A stretch of DNA of 64,000 bases from Brassica napus (lineage: Eukaryota; Streptophyta; Magnoliopsida; Brassicales; Brassicaceae), in NCBI RefSeq assembly GCF_020379485.1, contig NC_063452.1, positions 58,053,338-58,117,337 on the forward strand, read 5' to 3'. The notes beneath the pieces are model-generated. The model was not told where the DNA came from, did not search any database, and saw only the letters and a list, made by a program, of their open reading frames with translations. How positions within the stretch are numbered: the stretch's first letter is position 1; every line of letters begins with the position of its first letter. This document shows, in pieces, positions 10,693 to 23,409 of the stretch. A program made the translations under genes and the position numbers.

Positions 10693-11328
10693 TTACCAAT
10701 TAGGAATCTGATATGAAAATACATTTAAACTAATATATTTTGATAAATGATATAATGAATAGAGGGTTGATGACATATGTTGTAATTTTTTTGATAAATA
10801 AATAGTTGTTTAAAATGTGATGTGAGAAGGCTTGTGGTGTTGACACAAAAGTATAATGACAAACTTGTTAATAATACATAAAATCAAGGTTGTTTTGTTT
10901 TTAAATGTTTCTCTTTTAATAATTGGGGGATATTAATTCGGGATATATTTTTTAGAATAGACTCATATCCGTGTAGAACTTTTCTAACAATTTTTTTTTG
11001 GAATAGAACATTTTGCGTGTTTAGCATAGTTAAATCTATGTTACTTTATAATTAAATTTTAAATATTAATCGAAATGTCACCCAGTATGAATTTGCTGAA
11101 ATACAAGAGAAGTCATTACAAAAGTACAAGAATGAGCTATTTCACTTACTCTTTAATACCTCTTGTTGTTGTGTTTGTTCATAACACAAAAATACATATA
11201 CAAATTAAAACGCTTTTAATTTTCACCCCTTAATTCTGTAATATCCTGATCTAGATAGAATCAAAAAATCAAAATGGTGAAAAAAATTGTCTTTAATTAA
11301 GACAATGAAGTAATAAAAAGGAGATGTT
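10693..11328. other. 3' flank of the pectate lyase gene
   Basis: AT-rich DNA between the Helitron and the pectate lyase stop codon. No gene, repeat array or transposon end was recognised. Confidence 0.6.
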
Positions 11329-13227
11329 CTAACAGCGTTTACCGACTCTGCAATCAAGTGCTCCTGCGTATTTGGTCAGCTTAGAAACAGCATATCCATT
11401 TTTAGGTTTAATCATTTGTTTTCTCGTGTGAGCACTTTTGTAATGAGGATCCCCAGATTGTCTGAAAAAAGCTCCGTTCATGAATATATCTTTCTCAGAT
11501 CTCCATGTCCAGTGTTTCCACTCGTCTTCCAAAGCATAATCCCTCTTTGTCACCTACGTTAATTAGTTTTTTTTTCATAAGTTTACATGAATTGTTATCT
11601 ATGGTTTTTTTTTTTTTTTGCTTTTCAGTTACCTCTTTGTAATAAGGCAAGTGTGGAGGAGCTATAAATCGGTTTCCGTGGCTGAGAATAGTCGGACCTT
11701 GACTACCTCCGATAGCGTAAAGCTCCCAATGAGTGTAGTCATTGTTCACAACGTGAACAAATCCCCATCGGATCCTTGGCATCCTCTGTACAAGTCCTTT
11801 ACCAAAATGGTTATAAGCCACTGTGACTTGCATCTTCTGGTCCGCTTCATTCATATTGTTTTGCGCACCAAGCAGCATCACCTACACAAACAACATCATA
11901 GTCTAGCAGCTATTGTGGTGTTAAAAAAAAGTATGGTAGCTATTCTTCTTAATAAATATAACATCAGAATCTAGGTTATATCGCATATATTGCAATTAGT
12001 TGATCATCTTATATTAAAATAAATAATGACGATTTGACCAGTGTTAAAAAATAGATTATATAGGTAAGAGTGCTCACGTCGTTGTGGTGAGTGAAGTGAG
12101 AGTTGGAGATTGTAATGGCAGTGGATCCAACAATGGCATCAATGAGTCCATCTTGACATTTCGACATCGAAACATGGTCAATCCATATGTTAGACGAACC
12201 GTATATAGATAGACCGTCACCATCGGCTCTAGTCCTCATTCCAAAATGGTCTACCGAGTCTCGGATCATACCACCATTACTCTCGGAAATGTGGTGAATG
12301 TGCAGTCCATGGATAATAACATTTCTCACAAACTGCATCGTTATCCCTGCGCCATGCGCGATATGGACATCAGCTCCACGTGCATCGATCGTCTTGTCGC
12401 TATTAACCAAAAGCTCTTGGCTTAAACGAATGCTCATGTCGTTCTTGAAAATAATCCAGAGAGGTTCCTTTTGAATCACGGCGTGACGCAATGTCCCTGG
12501 TATAGGGTTCACCATGTCCTCGTCGAGGTTGCTTGTAACCACGTAGATACGTCCACGTTTCCCACCGGTCGTCCCGTGGCCGAACCCGCGGACACATTTA
12601 GCAAGCTTCTTACGACGATTAGCCCAATTCGAACGGCAACGCCAGCATTTATCTATCGGGTTACTTGCGGTACACGGTCCCTTAAGCTTACTCCATTTTC
12701 CTTTGCCTTTACCTTTTAAGCTTCGTCTAGTGCTGTTCTTCGAGTTTCCGACCATTTCAATGACCTCAGTTCGCTCCTCTTCAGGCTTCGTGCTGCTATC
12801 TTCCTCTGTCGCTGTAACATCAGTAGAGTTGCTGCTATCTTCCGCTGTAGCTGTAACATCAGCAGAGTTGCTGCTATGTTCCTCTGTCGTGGTATCATCA
12901 GTAGAGTTGCTGTATACAAATATATATATTTACACCAAACCAAAACAAAATCAAACATTAGCAATTTTGTTGGTTTTTTAGCAAAAAAAAAAAATAAAAA
13001 AATTTGTTGGTTCAAAGTTATGGCTTGATTTACTCGTAGTGACGTTCATGAAAGTGATCGACGATTTCGTAAGGATCAGAATGATAAGCTTGAAGAGTGA
13101 ACTCTCGGGCTTCGTCGGCTCGTTGTGACCAATACTCGTCCAACTCCGAAATGTTGGCTCTTATGGTCGGAATCAGACCAGCAATACAGAACACACACAT
13201 CAACTTTAACAACCTAGCTATCTCCAT
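11329..13227 (-). CDS. Pectate lyase, polysaccharide lyase family 1
   Basis: Four exons (13227-13034, 12909-12078, 11881-11633, 11553-11329) splice in phase to 499 residues. Residues 1-24 form a signal peptide, followed by a pectate lyase N-terminal domain ([13 protein letters not shown]), a Ser/Thr/Glu linker, a basic KGKGKGKW stretch, and the parallel beta-helix. Diagnostic motifs are WIDHVSMS (307-314) and [16 protein letters not shown] (375-390), which holds the likely catalytic Arg375; DGDG near 290 would contribute calcium binding. It cleaves de-esterified pectate in the cell wall by beta-elimination. Residues 66-104 are three 13-residue repeats. It is divergent from PIN8 as in Arabidopsis, where both neighbours are pollen genes as I recall (At5g15110/At5g15100). 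Confidence 0.93.
12784..12909 (-). repeat. 39-bp coding tandem repeat in pectate lyase
   Basis: Three 13-codon units sit between the N-terminal domain and the beta-helix of the pectate lyase. Each reads like NS(T/A)D(V/D)T(A/T)T(E/A)E(D/H)SS. The unit length keeps the frame, so copy number can change without breaking the gene. The encoded stretch is acidic and rich in Ser/Thr, a plausible flexible or O-glycosylated linker. Confidence 0.8.
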
Positions 13228-15046
13228 CTTTTAAAAATTACGTTTGATCTAAAGAAAAACAAAACAGTTTTTATATGAAAATATAAATCTTTTTTCCCTT
13301 GTTTTCTTAAGGGGATAAGATTTAAATGAAAAATTACTAAGCTTTCAACATGGCTTTAGGTCGTTTTCTGTTTTATTTTTCTTTTGAGAGCCTAAAGCCT
13401 TAGGATGATGAAACGTACTGCGAATTTTCAGAAACGTGAATGATTGGTGTTTAAATAAACTTGATTAAGAAGCAATCTCCAATTTTAGGAAGTCACCGCT
13501 AAGGATGGAGAGCCGTCGTTGTTTATCTGTGGACAATTTCTATGTTTTGATTTTTAAAATTATTATTTTTAGCTCCCAATTTATTTTCTTTGTTTTTTGT
13601 CTGGGGTAAAAATAGGATTATTTACAAGTTTTTAATGATAACATGTTTTGGGATATGCTTTACATTCATTTTGATCTATTAGTTCAGTTTAAAAGGTTAT
13701 GAACTACTAAACATGTTATGTTTTCTTTGTTCATAAAGGTCATTGCTTTTGTATTTATTAATTGTAGTCTTTCACTTCAAAAGATAAATAATAAAAAGAA
13801 CTAAGAAGTGTATCTTTCATGGGTTATGAAGCTTAAATATGGTTAAAATTAACTTGTTGATGGGTACGAATATATATATATCCTCTACTGTTACCAAGAA
13901 ATTTTTTTAAGAAAATTACTTCAAGTAAATAAATACTTATATAACTGTTAATTTTGTACCAAATAAAAATCAAATTTGATTTGGAGTTAATTATGTTGCT
14001 AATATTTCCCATAGTAAAACATTATAGTTAACATTTTTAAAAAGAACTCCATGAGGCTTTGATTCGTTTTCACAGACAAATTCAGCTTTCAATTGTTCCA
14101 AAGTTTCTCGGTTCAATCTAAAATGGTAAGCATTTGCTTCCTTCTTGTTAGAAGCAAACTTAAAAGACAGACAGTTCCCTATTTTTAGCAAAAAAGAAGA
14201 CACAATGTTCTACGTATATTTATAAATGGAAAATGCTTATTTCTAAATTTTCAAAACAAATGTGGAAATAAAAAAAATATTATGCTTGATGATTACTTCC
14301 TTCCCAATTCACTTCTTTATTCTTTTTGTTTTTATTCTCATCATAAGTATTATGTACACTCCATGTGTATTATACCTTGTACTGTATATCCTTTTTGACT
14401 TGAAATGGTCGTACATTATACAGTAGGCTACACATTATATATGCATAAAAGAGACGTTTTTGTTAATTTTCAATTTAATATAAGTATCTTATGTAAGAAA
14501 AAATCAAAGGCTAGAGAATTAAAGTTCTGCTGGAGCATATTTAGCTCTTCTTTGTTCATGCAAAAGACAAATTAAACAGCCTTCTCTTTCTCTTTTGTTG
14601 TTTTTTCCTCCTTTAGTTATATAAATTTGGTGAGAAGAAAATGCCAAAAAATTAAAAAAAATGATTGGTTATTGTATGCTAAACTCAACTCCACAAGAAT
14701 TGGCAAAACTGTTTTGTAACAATAACAAGAAAATAAATTTAAGTGCAGAGTTTCTACAAACCCAGGCTTTAACTCCCTCATCATTTTCCCTTAAAACAAA
14801 AATTCCATTGTGGAATCAAGCAGCTTGAAATTCAAGAGTTTTACATTTGAACAAAAGAAAGAAAAAGCCATCGACTTTACCAATATATATACCACAAGAT
14901 CAAACAGATTTTTTCCCATAATAATTTGAAAGAAAACTGTGCCTTCTATTTTCTTTCAGATCTTTCCTTGTTTTTTTGGGTTTCAATTGTATGAAATTAA
15001 ACAATTTCAGACAATAAACCCCAATTGTTTAATATATAGGAAAAGG
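13228..15046. promoter_or_regulatory. Shared upstream region of pectate lyase and PIN8
   Basis: A 1.8-kb gap separates the two divergent start codons, so it must hold both promoters. A TATATATA box near 14884 lies about 160 bp before the PIN8 ATG. A 70-codon frame at 14203-13991 has a faint acyltransferase-like look (FRLNRETLEQLKAE) but no further support. Nothing else distinct was seen. Confidence 0.55.
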
Positions 15047-17119
15047 ATGATCTCTTGGCTTGATGTCTACCATGTTTTTTCAGCAACTGTTCCTCTCTAT
15101 GTTGCAATGATCCTAGGTTACCTCTCTGCAAAACATCTAAATATCTTCTCTCTCGAACAATGCGCAGGCATCAACAAATTTGTCGCTAAATTCTCCATCC
15201 CTTTGCTTTCTTTCCAAGTAATCTCCCAAAACAACCCTTTTAAAATGAGCCCTAAACTCATTCTCTCAGACATTCTCCAGAAAATCTTAGCCTTTGTTGT
15301 ATTAGCCGTGGTTTTAAGATTCTGGCATCCAACAGGAGGAAGAGGAGATAAGTTGGGTTGGATCATAACCGGATTATCTGTATCCGTGTTGCCAAACACT
15401 CTCATTCTTGGAATCCCAATCTTAAGTGCCATCGATGGAGATGCAGCTGTGAACATTTTGGTGCAGATTGTTGTCTTGCAGAGCTTGATTTGGTACAACA
15501 TCTTGCTCTTCTTATTCGAGATTAATGCCGCGAGGAAGATAACATCTTCTGGAGCTTCCATAGAACACAGAGGTAGCTAATATATTTATATATTTTTCAC
15601 CTTTTCAGTAAAAAAATTCCTTTTGCATTTACCCTAATCAAAGATGTGTTTCTTGTAAAACAAGGCAATGGCAATGAAGAAGCTGATATAGAGCAAGAGC
15701 CAAAAGAAGAAGTAGCAATAGTGAGAACAAGATCTCCTGGAACTGGGAAGATTCTATTGAAGGCTTGGCAAAAGCTTATAATCAATCCTAATACATACGC
15801 AACGTTGTTTGGATTAGTTTGGGCTACTTTACATTTCAGGTGAAACAGATTCATCTTATGTATCTAAAAATTCAATCAGCATAATCAGTTTGTTTTGAAA
15901 ATGAATTGATAAATCAACTTACACATGTAAAGGTTTATTTTTCTCTTTTTAAAAAAGAAAAGCGAACAGAACCTATAGATTTAGTAATGCTTCTTCTACT
16001 TTCGGCTTTCTGTTTCATTGATTTGTTTATGTACAAATTCAACTTTAAAAGAAAAAATATCTAAGTGGGATAGTCTAATGATATTCCACCTATTCAGATT
16101 TGTTATCTATTAAACATAAAATGTGTCTCATTATTTCTTGTTTTCCTATAGATTGGGATGGAAATTGCCTGAGATGATCGGTAAATCAGTACATATGATA
16201 TCTGATGGAGGCTTAGGAATGGCCATGTTCAGCTTAGGTAATCACTCCATATATTCTAAATAATAGTTTCACAATGAACCAACTCAAAATAAAATATGAT
16301 CTGCTGGAAGTTTCAAAACAAGTATAGATTCAACTCATAAGTTTTTTTTTTGTTAAGATAATATTAAGCAGACATATATATAAGATAGATAACAAAATGT
16401 ATAGCTCACTGGAGCTTTATTTAGTGTAAGGAAAGTATAAATCAAAAGATTAATTAATTTAGGAACACCAAGGTCAAAAGTTCTTTGATTGATATAACTA
16501 TATGGAAAAGAAGTGGCAACTCTCAAAGTTACTTTACATTGATATTTTAACACATTTGTTTATAAAATTACTTTATAAAAACCATATTACATGGCTTTGG
16601 ATCTTGTTATCAATGCTTTGATAAAACAGGTCTTTTCATGGCATCACAAAGTAGTATCATAGCATGTGGAACAAAAATGGCGATCATAACAATGGTCCTC
16701 AAGTTTGTATTAGGGCCAGCTCTTATGGTTGCTTCTGCATTTAGCATCAGGTTACGAAGTACTCTTTTCAGAGTCACAATTTTACAGGTAAACAACTTGA
16801 AATTTGCAATCCATTAATAAGAGTCTTATCATTGACTTGTTGAAAACAATAATCAGTTTCTTCTGATTTATGTTGTTGTAGGCTGCATTGCCACAAGGGA
16901 TTGTGCCATTTGTTTTTGCAAAAGAGTATAATGTTAATCCGGAAATCGCTAGTACGGGGTAAATATATTGTTATTTCTCTCTTTTTTTTAAAAAAAATGT
17001 ATATTTTTGAAATTTCATCGTGTGGTTTTAATTATTTTGCATTTTTTTTCAGGGTGATATTTGGAATGCTGATTTCCTTACCAATAACTTTGGCATATTA
17101 TTTTGTATTGGACCTATGA
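15047..17119 (+). CDS. PIN8: PIN8-type short auxin transporter
   Basis: Six exons (15047-15572, 15665-15839, 16152-16237, 16630-16787, 16882-16958, 17053-17119) give 362 residues, close to Arabidopsis PIN8. The protein has about five N-terminal and five C-terminal membrane helices around a very short hydrophilic loop (about residues 162-208). Short-loop PINs sit mainly in the ER and move auxin between cytosol and ER lumen. Family motifs include VLPNTLILGIPI (114-125) and NPNTY (216-220). The start is the first ATG in frame; the frame is open a little further upstream but has no ATG. The short loop and position beside the pollen-type pectate lyase favour PIN8 over PIN5. Confidence 0.93.
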
Positions 17120-19119
17120 ATACGACATGTATAGGTCATTAATATTTATAGCTTTTTTTTGTTTGTGTTGTTTTAAGAGCTTTTATTTTGTAGGGTTTAT
17201 ATCACACTAGAGGTATTCGTATAAGTTATAATTAAATTAAAAAAATTACAATAACATTTGAATATAAATTGTTATATATACTACAATCGATTTTAAACTA
17301 TTAAATTGGTAAGAAATTTAAATTCGTTTGGATTTATTGATTGCATTGTGTCTAAAATATTTCATATAATTTAACTCACAATTTGTTATTAAAGGAAATC
17401 ATATATAGAATGATCACTAAGATGGGTCAAAGTTAACTAAATCTTGTTATACTTTAAAATACATTTATCTTATTAATTTAGGTTTTGTATAAAACAATTG
17501 TAAATTTAAAACCGATTTAAACTTTGTTTTAACTTTAGAATTATTGAGTTGTAATACCATATTGAACAGTTTCATAACAGAAATTAAATTGAATAAAAAA
17601 TTGATCCAAACTAAGGATAATGTTGTTCTCCAAATCAATTCATGAAAATACATAATAAATAAAAATTATAACAGACCAAACCAGTTTTTAGACAATTTTT
17701 TAAATAAACCATCACCGAAACTTTATATTTAAATCATATAAACCAATAATAACTCTTTAAATTAAGATATTCCGGCCTCGTCACAAAGAGATTAGTCTTT
17801 ACTTTTATGTTGATTTCTACCTTTGGTTATTTATTTTAAAGTTATAATCTGGTGTTTTTTAAAAATTTATATATGGTGAGGATTTAGTTTAATATTCACA
17901 ACTTTTAAATTACTTATGAAGATTGTTATTGAATGAATATAATTTGAAGAAGTGGTCTAAGTCTAAATCCTTAAACAACTCTCCATGATGTGTTTGAGTC
18001 TCCATTTTACACTCTTTTCATCGTAACTGTTACCAATGAAATGTGTTCAAAATTTCAATCATCGTAATTACTACCAATTTTCGTGTTTAATTTTAGACTA
18101 ACTACATATGTTGTTTTGAGCCCAGTTATTCATCGTACCATGTTACAAAAAGAACATATGAATTATTTGAAAAATGTAATCCGTTGGAACAAATTGACAG
18201 TCATTAATTTCCAATATATGGTGTAAGATTAAATACTTTCAACGGCGGGCAAGTCTCACACATTGTCTTCCTAAGTTTTTTTATGCTTTTTTTTGCTAAA
18301 ATTTGGTGCAATTGTCTTTCTAAGTTCTTTATGTATCTTAGCTAATTTATTAGTCAAATAATTTATAAAAGGTTCCCAACTTGGATTTTGATATATAAAC
18401 TTTATATGTATATATGGTCTTGAAAGTCTTCAGAAACATTTAATCTTTCTATCTTTTTGTGCAAAGATCACTTTGTCCCCAAACGATATCTTCTTCTTCT
18501 GAGATTCTTCCAGACATCAGCAATAACTCAGGAGAGAGAGAACTAAAAGCTTAAAAATCACGAAACTTAGCGGATAGTTATTAGAAACCTAAAATAAAGA
18601 TTAAAAAAAGGCTGCAATGGTTGCCATGTGCCCCGGAGAGGCAGAAAGAATTACATCCTCCGGCCATGTATTCAATGGATAGAAACAGCCGAAGCTCAGG
18701 GACACGCGTTGCTAAATTATTTAGACTCCCCCGTCCCATGTCATTTAGCGCCGATAATTAATTTGACAAATACTTTTGAAGATTGAGTATCATCTTCAGA
18801 GGCTTTGGTTTCACCTTGTTCATGTATTAAAGAAAGAAACAAATCTCTAGTCTCAAGCTCAAGAATTGATTAGTGAATAAAAGATGAATGGTAAATTTGT
18901 CCAAAAAAATATTAATGATAACACTTAGCACCATTGTCTCTAGAGGGAATTTATTGGCAACTGTTTCGGGTTTATCAGTGAACCCATGCAAAAAAAATTA
19001 AGTCTTCAACAATCTGGAAATAAACTTTGATTTAAAAAGAAAAGGACTAAACAAAAATGTTGCTATAGATCTTTTACAACTCCCAAACACAGAAAGGAGT
19101 TTGTTTTTAAAGTTATTAC
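17120..19119. other. PIN8 3' flank and AT-rich DNA
   Basis: No intact gene was found. The stretch 18460-18860 has higher complexity and may be decayed exon sequence next to the patellin fragment. I could not match it to a protein. Confidence 0.5.
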
Positions 19120-19480
19120 CTCAGAAGCTGGGATCTCTATGTTTACAGATGACCCAGGCTTAACGACAACTTCAGAAACAGCTTCGTTGGAGAATCAGCT
19201 TCGTTGGAGAATTTGGTATCATCATCTCTTTCGTTACCACCGTACTGAACCGGGATCTCCTCTGCAAGAAAGTACCTTCATCAAGCCACAATGCATTAAT
19301 GTTATGGTAAAGATTGACTTTTAGAGCATAGTATGGGGTTCTTACTTAGAAGAGTCTCTGTGACATTAGCTGGAGGAGTCACAACAATTGCTCTTCATTC
19401 TTCGTGTTAAGAATGGAGAGAGGAGAGTGCTGCCAGCGTAGAACCCATTATATATCTAAGGCACAGGATCGATACATCTC
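19120..19480 (-). pseudogene. Patellin-like (SEC14/GOLD) pseudogene fragment
   Basis: Two exon remnants on the minus strand resemble patellins, phosphoinositide-binding SEC14-GOLD proteins. The first (about 19480-19346) encodes FYAGSTLLSPFLTRRMKS and, after a frameshift, VVTPPANVTETLL. The second (19261-19120) encodes EIPVQYGG, a DDDTKFSNEA segment, then EVVVKPGSSVNIEIPA. A 17-bp direct duplication (TTCTCCAACGAAGCTG plus one base, near 19175-19210) breaks the frame in the second exon. The rest of the SEC14 domain and the end of the GOLD domain are absent. It is not part of the syntenic gene row, so it was probably moved here. Confidence 0.65.
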
Positions 19481-21350
19481 AAGCTAGTTTGTAAAGATTG
19501 AGCCGTTTGGATTAGGTTCCTCTTTGTTCCATGAGCTGTGTGTCTTCGTCCAACATCGTCCCCGGATTCTCCTTCTGCACCATTTATTTTATTGAATCAT
19601 TAGAAAGTGCTTTCCATCTTCAATATGAAAGGGTAATAATATTTTTTTACTTCTTTCCTGTCGACATGAGCGTGGAAGAAGTTGAGAGATATCATTACTA
19701 TGGAAGCATTAAGAAGTTGGGTGGTAATATGGAATACAATTTGCTTACTCTTTAGGTTGTACGTGTACCAACAATCTCCTTCCCCGTGATCATGTCAAGG
19801 ACTGGACGTTGCTGGAGATGATGCCCAACTATGAGCTTCATGTGCCCAATAAATCTAAAACATTAATGCACCTAATACAAAACGGGGAGGAGAGGTCAGA
19901 ACTGTTGGGGAATATTAAATAGATCCCTTTTGTGGAGACCAGTTTCATCCCATCTATAATTCAATTCTCAATTTTATAGTCTATATGTAATTATACTACA
20001 ATATAATTGAATTCGATTTTATTAGTTTAGTAAAACCGTTTCTGATTTTTGAATTTAAAAATATTTGCATCATTTATATGGTTTTAGTAGAACCATCTAA
20101 CAATACTCTCCAAATTCTCCAAAACTCTTTAGAAAACATTAATTTTTCTCAAAAAAATCTATCAAGCTGGTCAACGTTGATATTTTTATTTGATGTTATT
20201 TTTAAAAGGGGTAAATTATTATGAATTTTTCCTTTTGTAAATAAGTTTATCTAGGCTATGTATTTTAAAAATAGAGATAAAATTTGTAAATGAACGAAAT
20301 TGTTCTTTAGAAAGATAAAAAAAAACAAAAAACTATTTGTAAAACGAAAAAAGAGGTTGAAGTTTTTCTTTTCCTCTCTAGCTTTTATCTTCTTGATGTT
20401 TTTTATCTGTCCTTTGAAGTGCTTGACGTATTTGATTGAGCTGTCAAAGTAAAATCTTGTTGCGAGTGAAAAAGCGAGTTCAAGATGATTTTAAATATTT
20501 TGTTAACTAAATTTTGTGAGTTCAAGATGATTTTAAATATTTTGTGTTGTTATTTTTTTTTGTTAACTAAATTTTGTATGAATAATAATTTGCTAACGTA
20601 ATTACTTATGTTTCTAATTGAAAGCTTGCAAGTTATGGAAAATTACGATCCATGGGGGTGGCCATAATAATGCAGCCGTGCCGCTTCTAATTTTGGTCCA
20701 TTGTGCATTATACAGGTTTGGTAGAAACAACATCCTGCTCTAATATATTTATTAAAAACAACGGAGTTGTTCATTTAGTTCACTAAACAAAATATTATAA
20801 TACTCTGTTCGTAAACAAATACATAATAAGACGACAAAAGATGTTACGGTAGTATGTTATGGCGTTAATGGCATAGAGACGACCAAAAAATATATCTAGA
20901 GATATCATGCCCAAATACTAAGGGGGAAAAGGAAATCTAAAATAGTAAAACCAAATATTGTGTCGCAAAAATGAAAGCTAGGTTTGATAAGTCTATAATG
21001 AGAAGAAACTAAAGCCCACACATAAGCCCACTGCAAATGAAAGAAAAACTTGAAGCCCAGACGTAATTAAAGCCCGTTTGATGTGTAAAAACGAAATGAG
21101 CTGATTGGATGATTATTTTTGATGATGTGGATAGCCTAATTGCTCACTATATTGTGCTTTTAGTATTGTGATTCTAGGCATGAGATTTTAAGATACTGAT
21201 TGATAAAAGCCAATCTCCAATCATTCTCTATGTATTTCCAATCAGTTTCTGATGATATTAAATGTTAATTTGCCAAATAATTTCCGTAAGCTAATAGAGA
21301 AGCAAATGATGTAAATCAACAACAACATCATTTAAAGTAACACTGGTGTA
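19481..21350. other. Intergenic DNA, no gene recognised
   Basis: AT-rich DNA with a few short open frames. A 74-codon frame at 19531-19755 shows no known domain. A direct repeat of about 60 bp (TGAGTTCAAGATGATTTTAA at about 20476 and 20517) is the only structure noticed. Confidence 0.5.
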
Positions 21351-22628
21351 TCTATATTATTAAAATTAAAAGAGAAGTACTCATTTGAAAATGTTCTTAT
21401 TTCATTAATTAAATTCCCTTTTTTTCTTGTCCTTTTCAGTTGCATTTATGAAATATCCTAAAATGAATAAAACTGCCTAATTTATTATTTGTCTTTTCAG
21501 TTACATTAATGAAATATGGTTAAATGAATTTAAACTTCCTATTTTATTGTTTGTCTTTTTTAGTTACTTTAATGAAATATCCTTAAATAAATTTGGACAT
21601 AATGTCATTTAATCAACCAAAAAAACTCATGACTTATCTTTACGTGCATAATTTTAATAAGGGAGATTTTAAAAAACGTGCATCATTAAAATGTTACCTA
21701 AAATATGCAGCACTAATATATAACATGCATCAATAAAACTAGAATTTGACTCACACAATTGTACGGATATTATTTTCAGTTGATTAAATTTAAAAATAAT
21801 TATTTATTCAAAAAATATTTAAGAATGACTATGTTTTTAAAAATTATACGGTATTATTTGCTCATAACTCATTTGTCATTTGATAAATTGTTAGAAAATT
21901 TTTTTTAGCATAATATAACTCAGTTGTTATTTGCTAAATTTATGGTTTTTATTTATATTTTTTATTATTTAATTATAATATTTTCATTTTATATTTGAAA
22001 GATAAATGAATTTTCTTTCAAAAAATATTTTTGTAAATGTATTTTTTAAAAAATAATCAATTAAAATTGTTATTATCATTGAATATCATTATTTTTGACA
22101 TAATTTGAGTTTTCGTTTACATCAAAACTTATCATACTTTAGGATAATTTTAATTTAAAATGTAATTTTCATATTTTCCAAACAAATTCTAAAAATATTT
22201 TTTAAATATTTTGTTATAATTGTTAAAAAAATATTGAGTTGCATTTCAAATAAAAAAGTAAAGATATTAAAAATATTCTAATTAAAATATGTAAAATTTA
22301 ATATAGTTTTAAGAAAATGGTCAAAATAAAAAAAATTACAAATAAAATAATCATGATTTTTGTTAACTGGACGGATCATTATTTATATGATATCGCACAC
22401 GAAAGAAAAAATTCTGTTTTTAAAATTATCTAATTAACTCTATACTCATTTTTTTTATATTTTTTATATGATATCACACATTCGTAAAAAAATAGATAGT
22501 TTAAGATGCAAAAAAAAAAATTTACTTAATGAATATAATATGAACGAATATTACAAATACATCATTTAAAAGAATAAATAATTAAAAACTGAAAATTTAT
22601 ATCCGCGCTAGTGCGGATCAGGGTCTAG
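21351..22628 (+). mobile_element. Non-autonomous Helitron (1.3 kb)
   Basis: It starts TCTATATTATTAAAATT after a host A (21350) and ends with ATCCGC-GCTAGT-GCGGAT, a perfect 6-bp stem hairpin, then CAGGGTCTAG, followed by host T (22629). These are the 5'-TC, subterminal hairpin and CTAG-3' hallmarks of Helitrons inserted between A and T. The interior is AT-rich and noncoding. Confidence 0.85.
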
Positions 22629-23064
22629 TTGAATATGAAATTTGAAGTGATTTGATTTTAGTGAGTTTTTATATGATTTAAAAAGAATATTAGAACTTGG
22701 TGTGATTTTTGTTAAATAACTCTAGAATTTCATCTAAAACCATGAGATTTGGATTTTTATTTTTATAACTAAGCAATCTCTCTCAAATACCCTAAAAATA
22801 TTTAAAGCATTCTAAAATCTCTGACTTAAATTTTGTTCAATAACAGTGGATTTCAGAGTGTTTATTAAAATGACAAGTTCAATAACACTGGATTTGGAAG
22901 TATTTTTTAAAATCCTCATTTGAGTAATACTAGATTTGTCATTTTAATACAAATCATCTGAAACTCTCAGTTGAATACACCCTCTAAAACCATCTAAACA
23001 AAAATCAATAACAAATCAGGTGGTGATGCAATGAAATATTATTAACATCTAAATATTATAAAGA
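22629..23064. other. Gap between Helitron and LTR element
   Basis: The stretch 22830-22990 has AATAACACTGGATTT-type words in both orientations, resembling the MITE family at 37585-38320, but its ends could not be fixed. The last five bases (AAAGA) are the target duplication of the next LTR element. Confidence 0.45.
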
Positions 23065-23409
23065 TGTTGTAAATAGAGAGTTTTAGAGTCTGAATATTTT
23101 TCTGTTATTATTAATGATCAAAGGAGTTCCTTTATATAAGGATTACAAGATGAAGATAAATGGAAAGTATCCAAAAACCTAAACTCACTAGGATTAGGAA
23201 AACTACTAATACATAATAATGGAAAGATTACATCTACTAGGAAAAGGAAAGGGTTTCATTTTCTCCAAGCTTTGTGGCCGTCTTTCTCTCTCCTAAAGTC
23301 GGCTCTCTCTCTCCTCTCTCTAGGTTTCGGCCATCTCTCCATCTTCTAGGTATTGGGCCGGTCTTGGACCGGGTCTGGTTAATGGCAATCCACTCCATGA
23401 TTTATAACA
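23065..23409 (-). repeat. 3' LTR of the gag-only element
   Basis: It is bounded by TGTTATAAATC at its minus-strand start and TTTACAACA at its end. The sequence holds a CTCTCTCTCC-rich block and a TATATAA-like box at 23150-23158. It is followed (23410-23425) by the polypurine tract. Confidence 0.9.

Noticed and set aside
13991..14203. Possible BAHD acyltransferase fragment
   Set aside because: Only a short FRLNRETLEQLKAE-like similarity; nothing else in the region supports it.
14939..15046. Upstream extension of the PIN8 frame
   Set aside because: The frame is open but has no ATG before 15047, and the conserved PIN start is at 15047.
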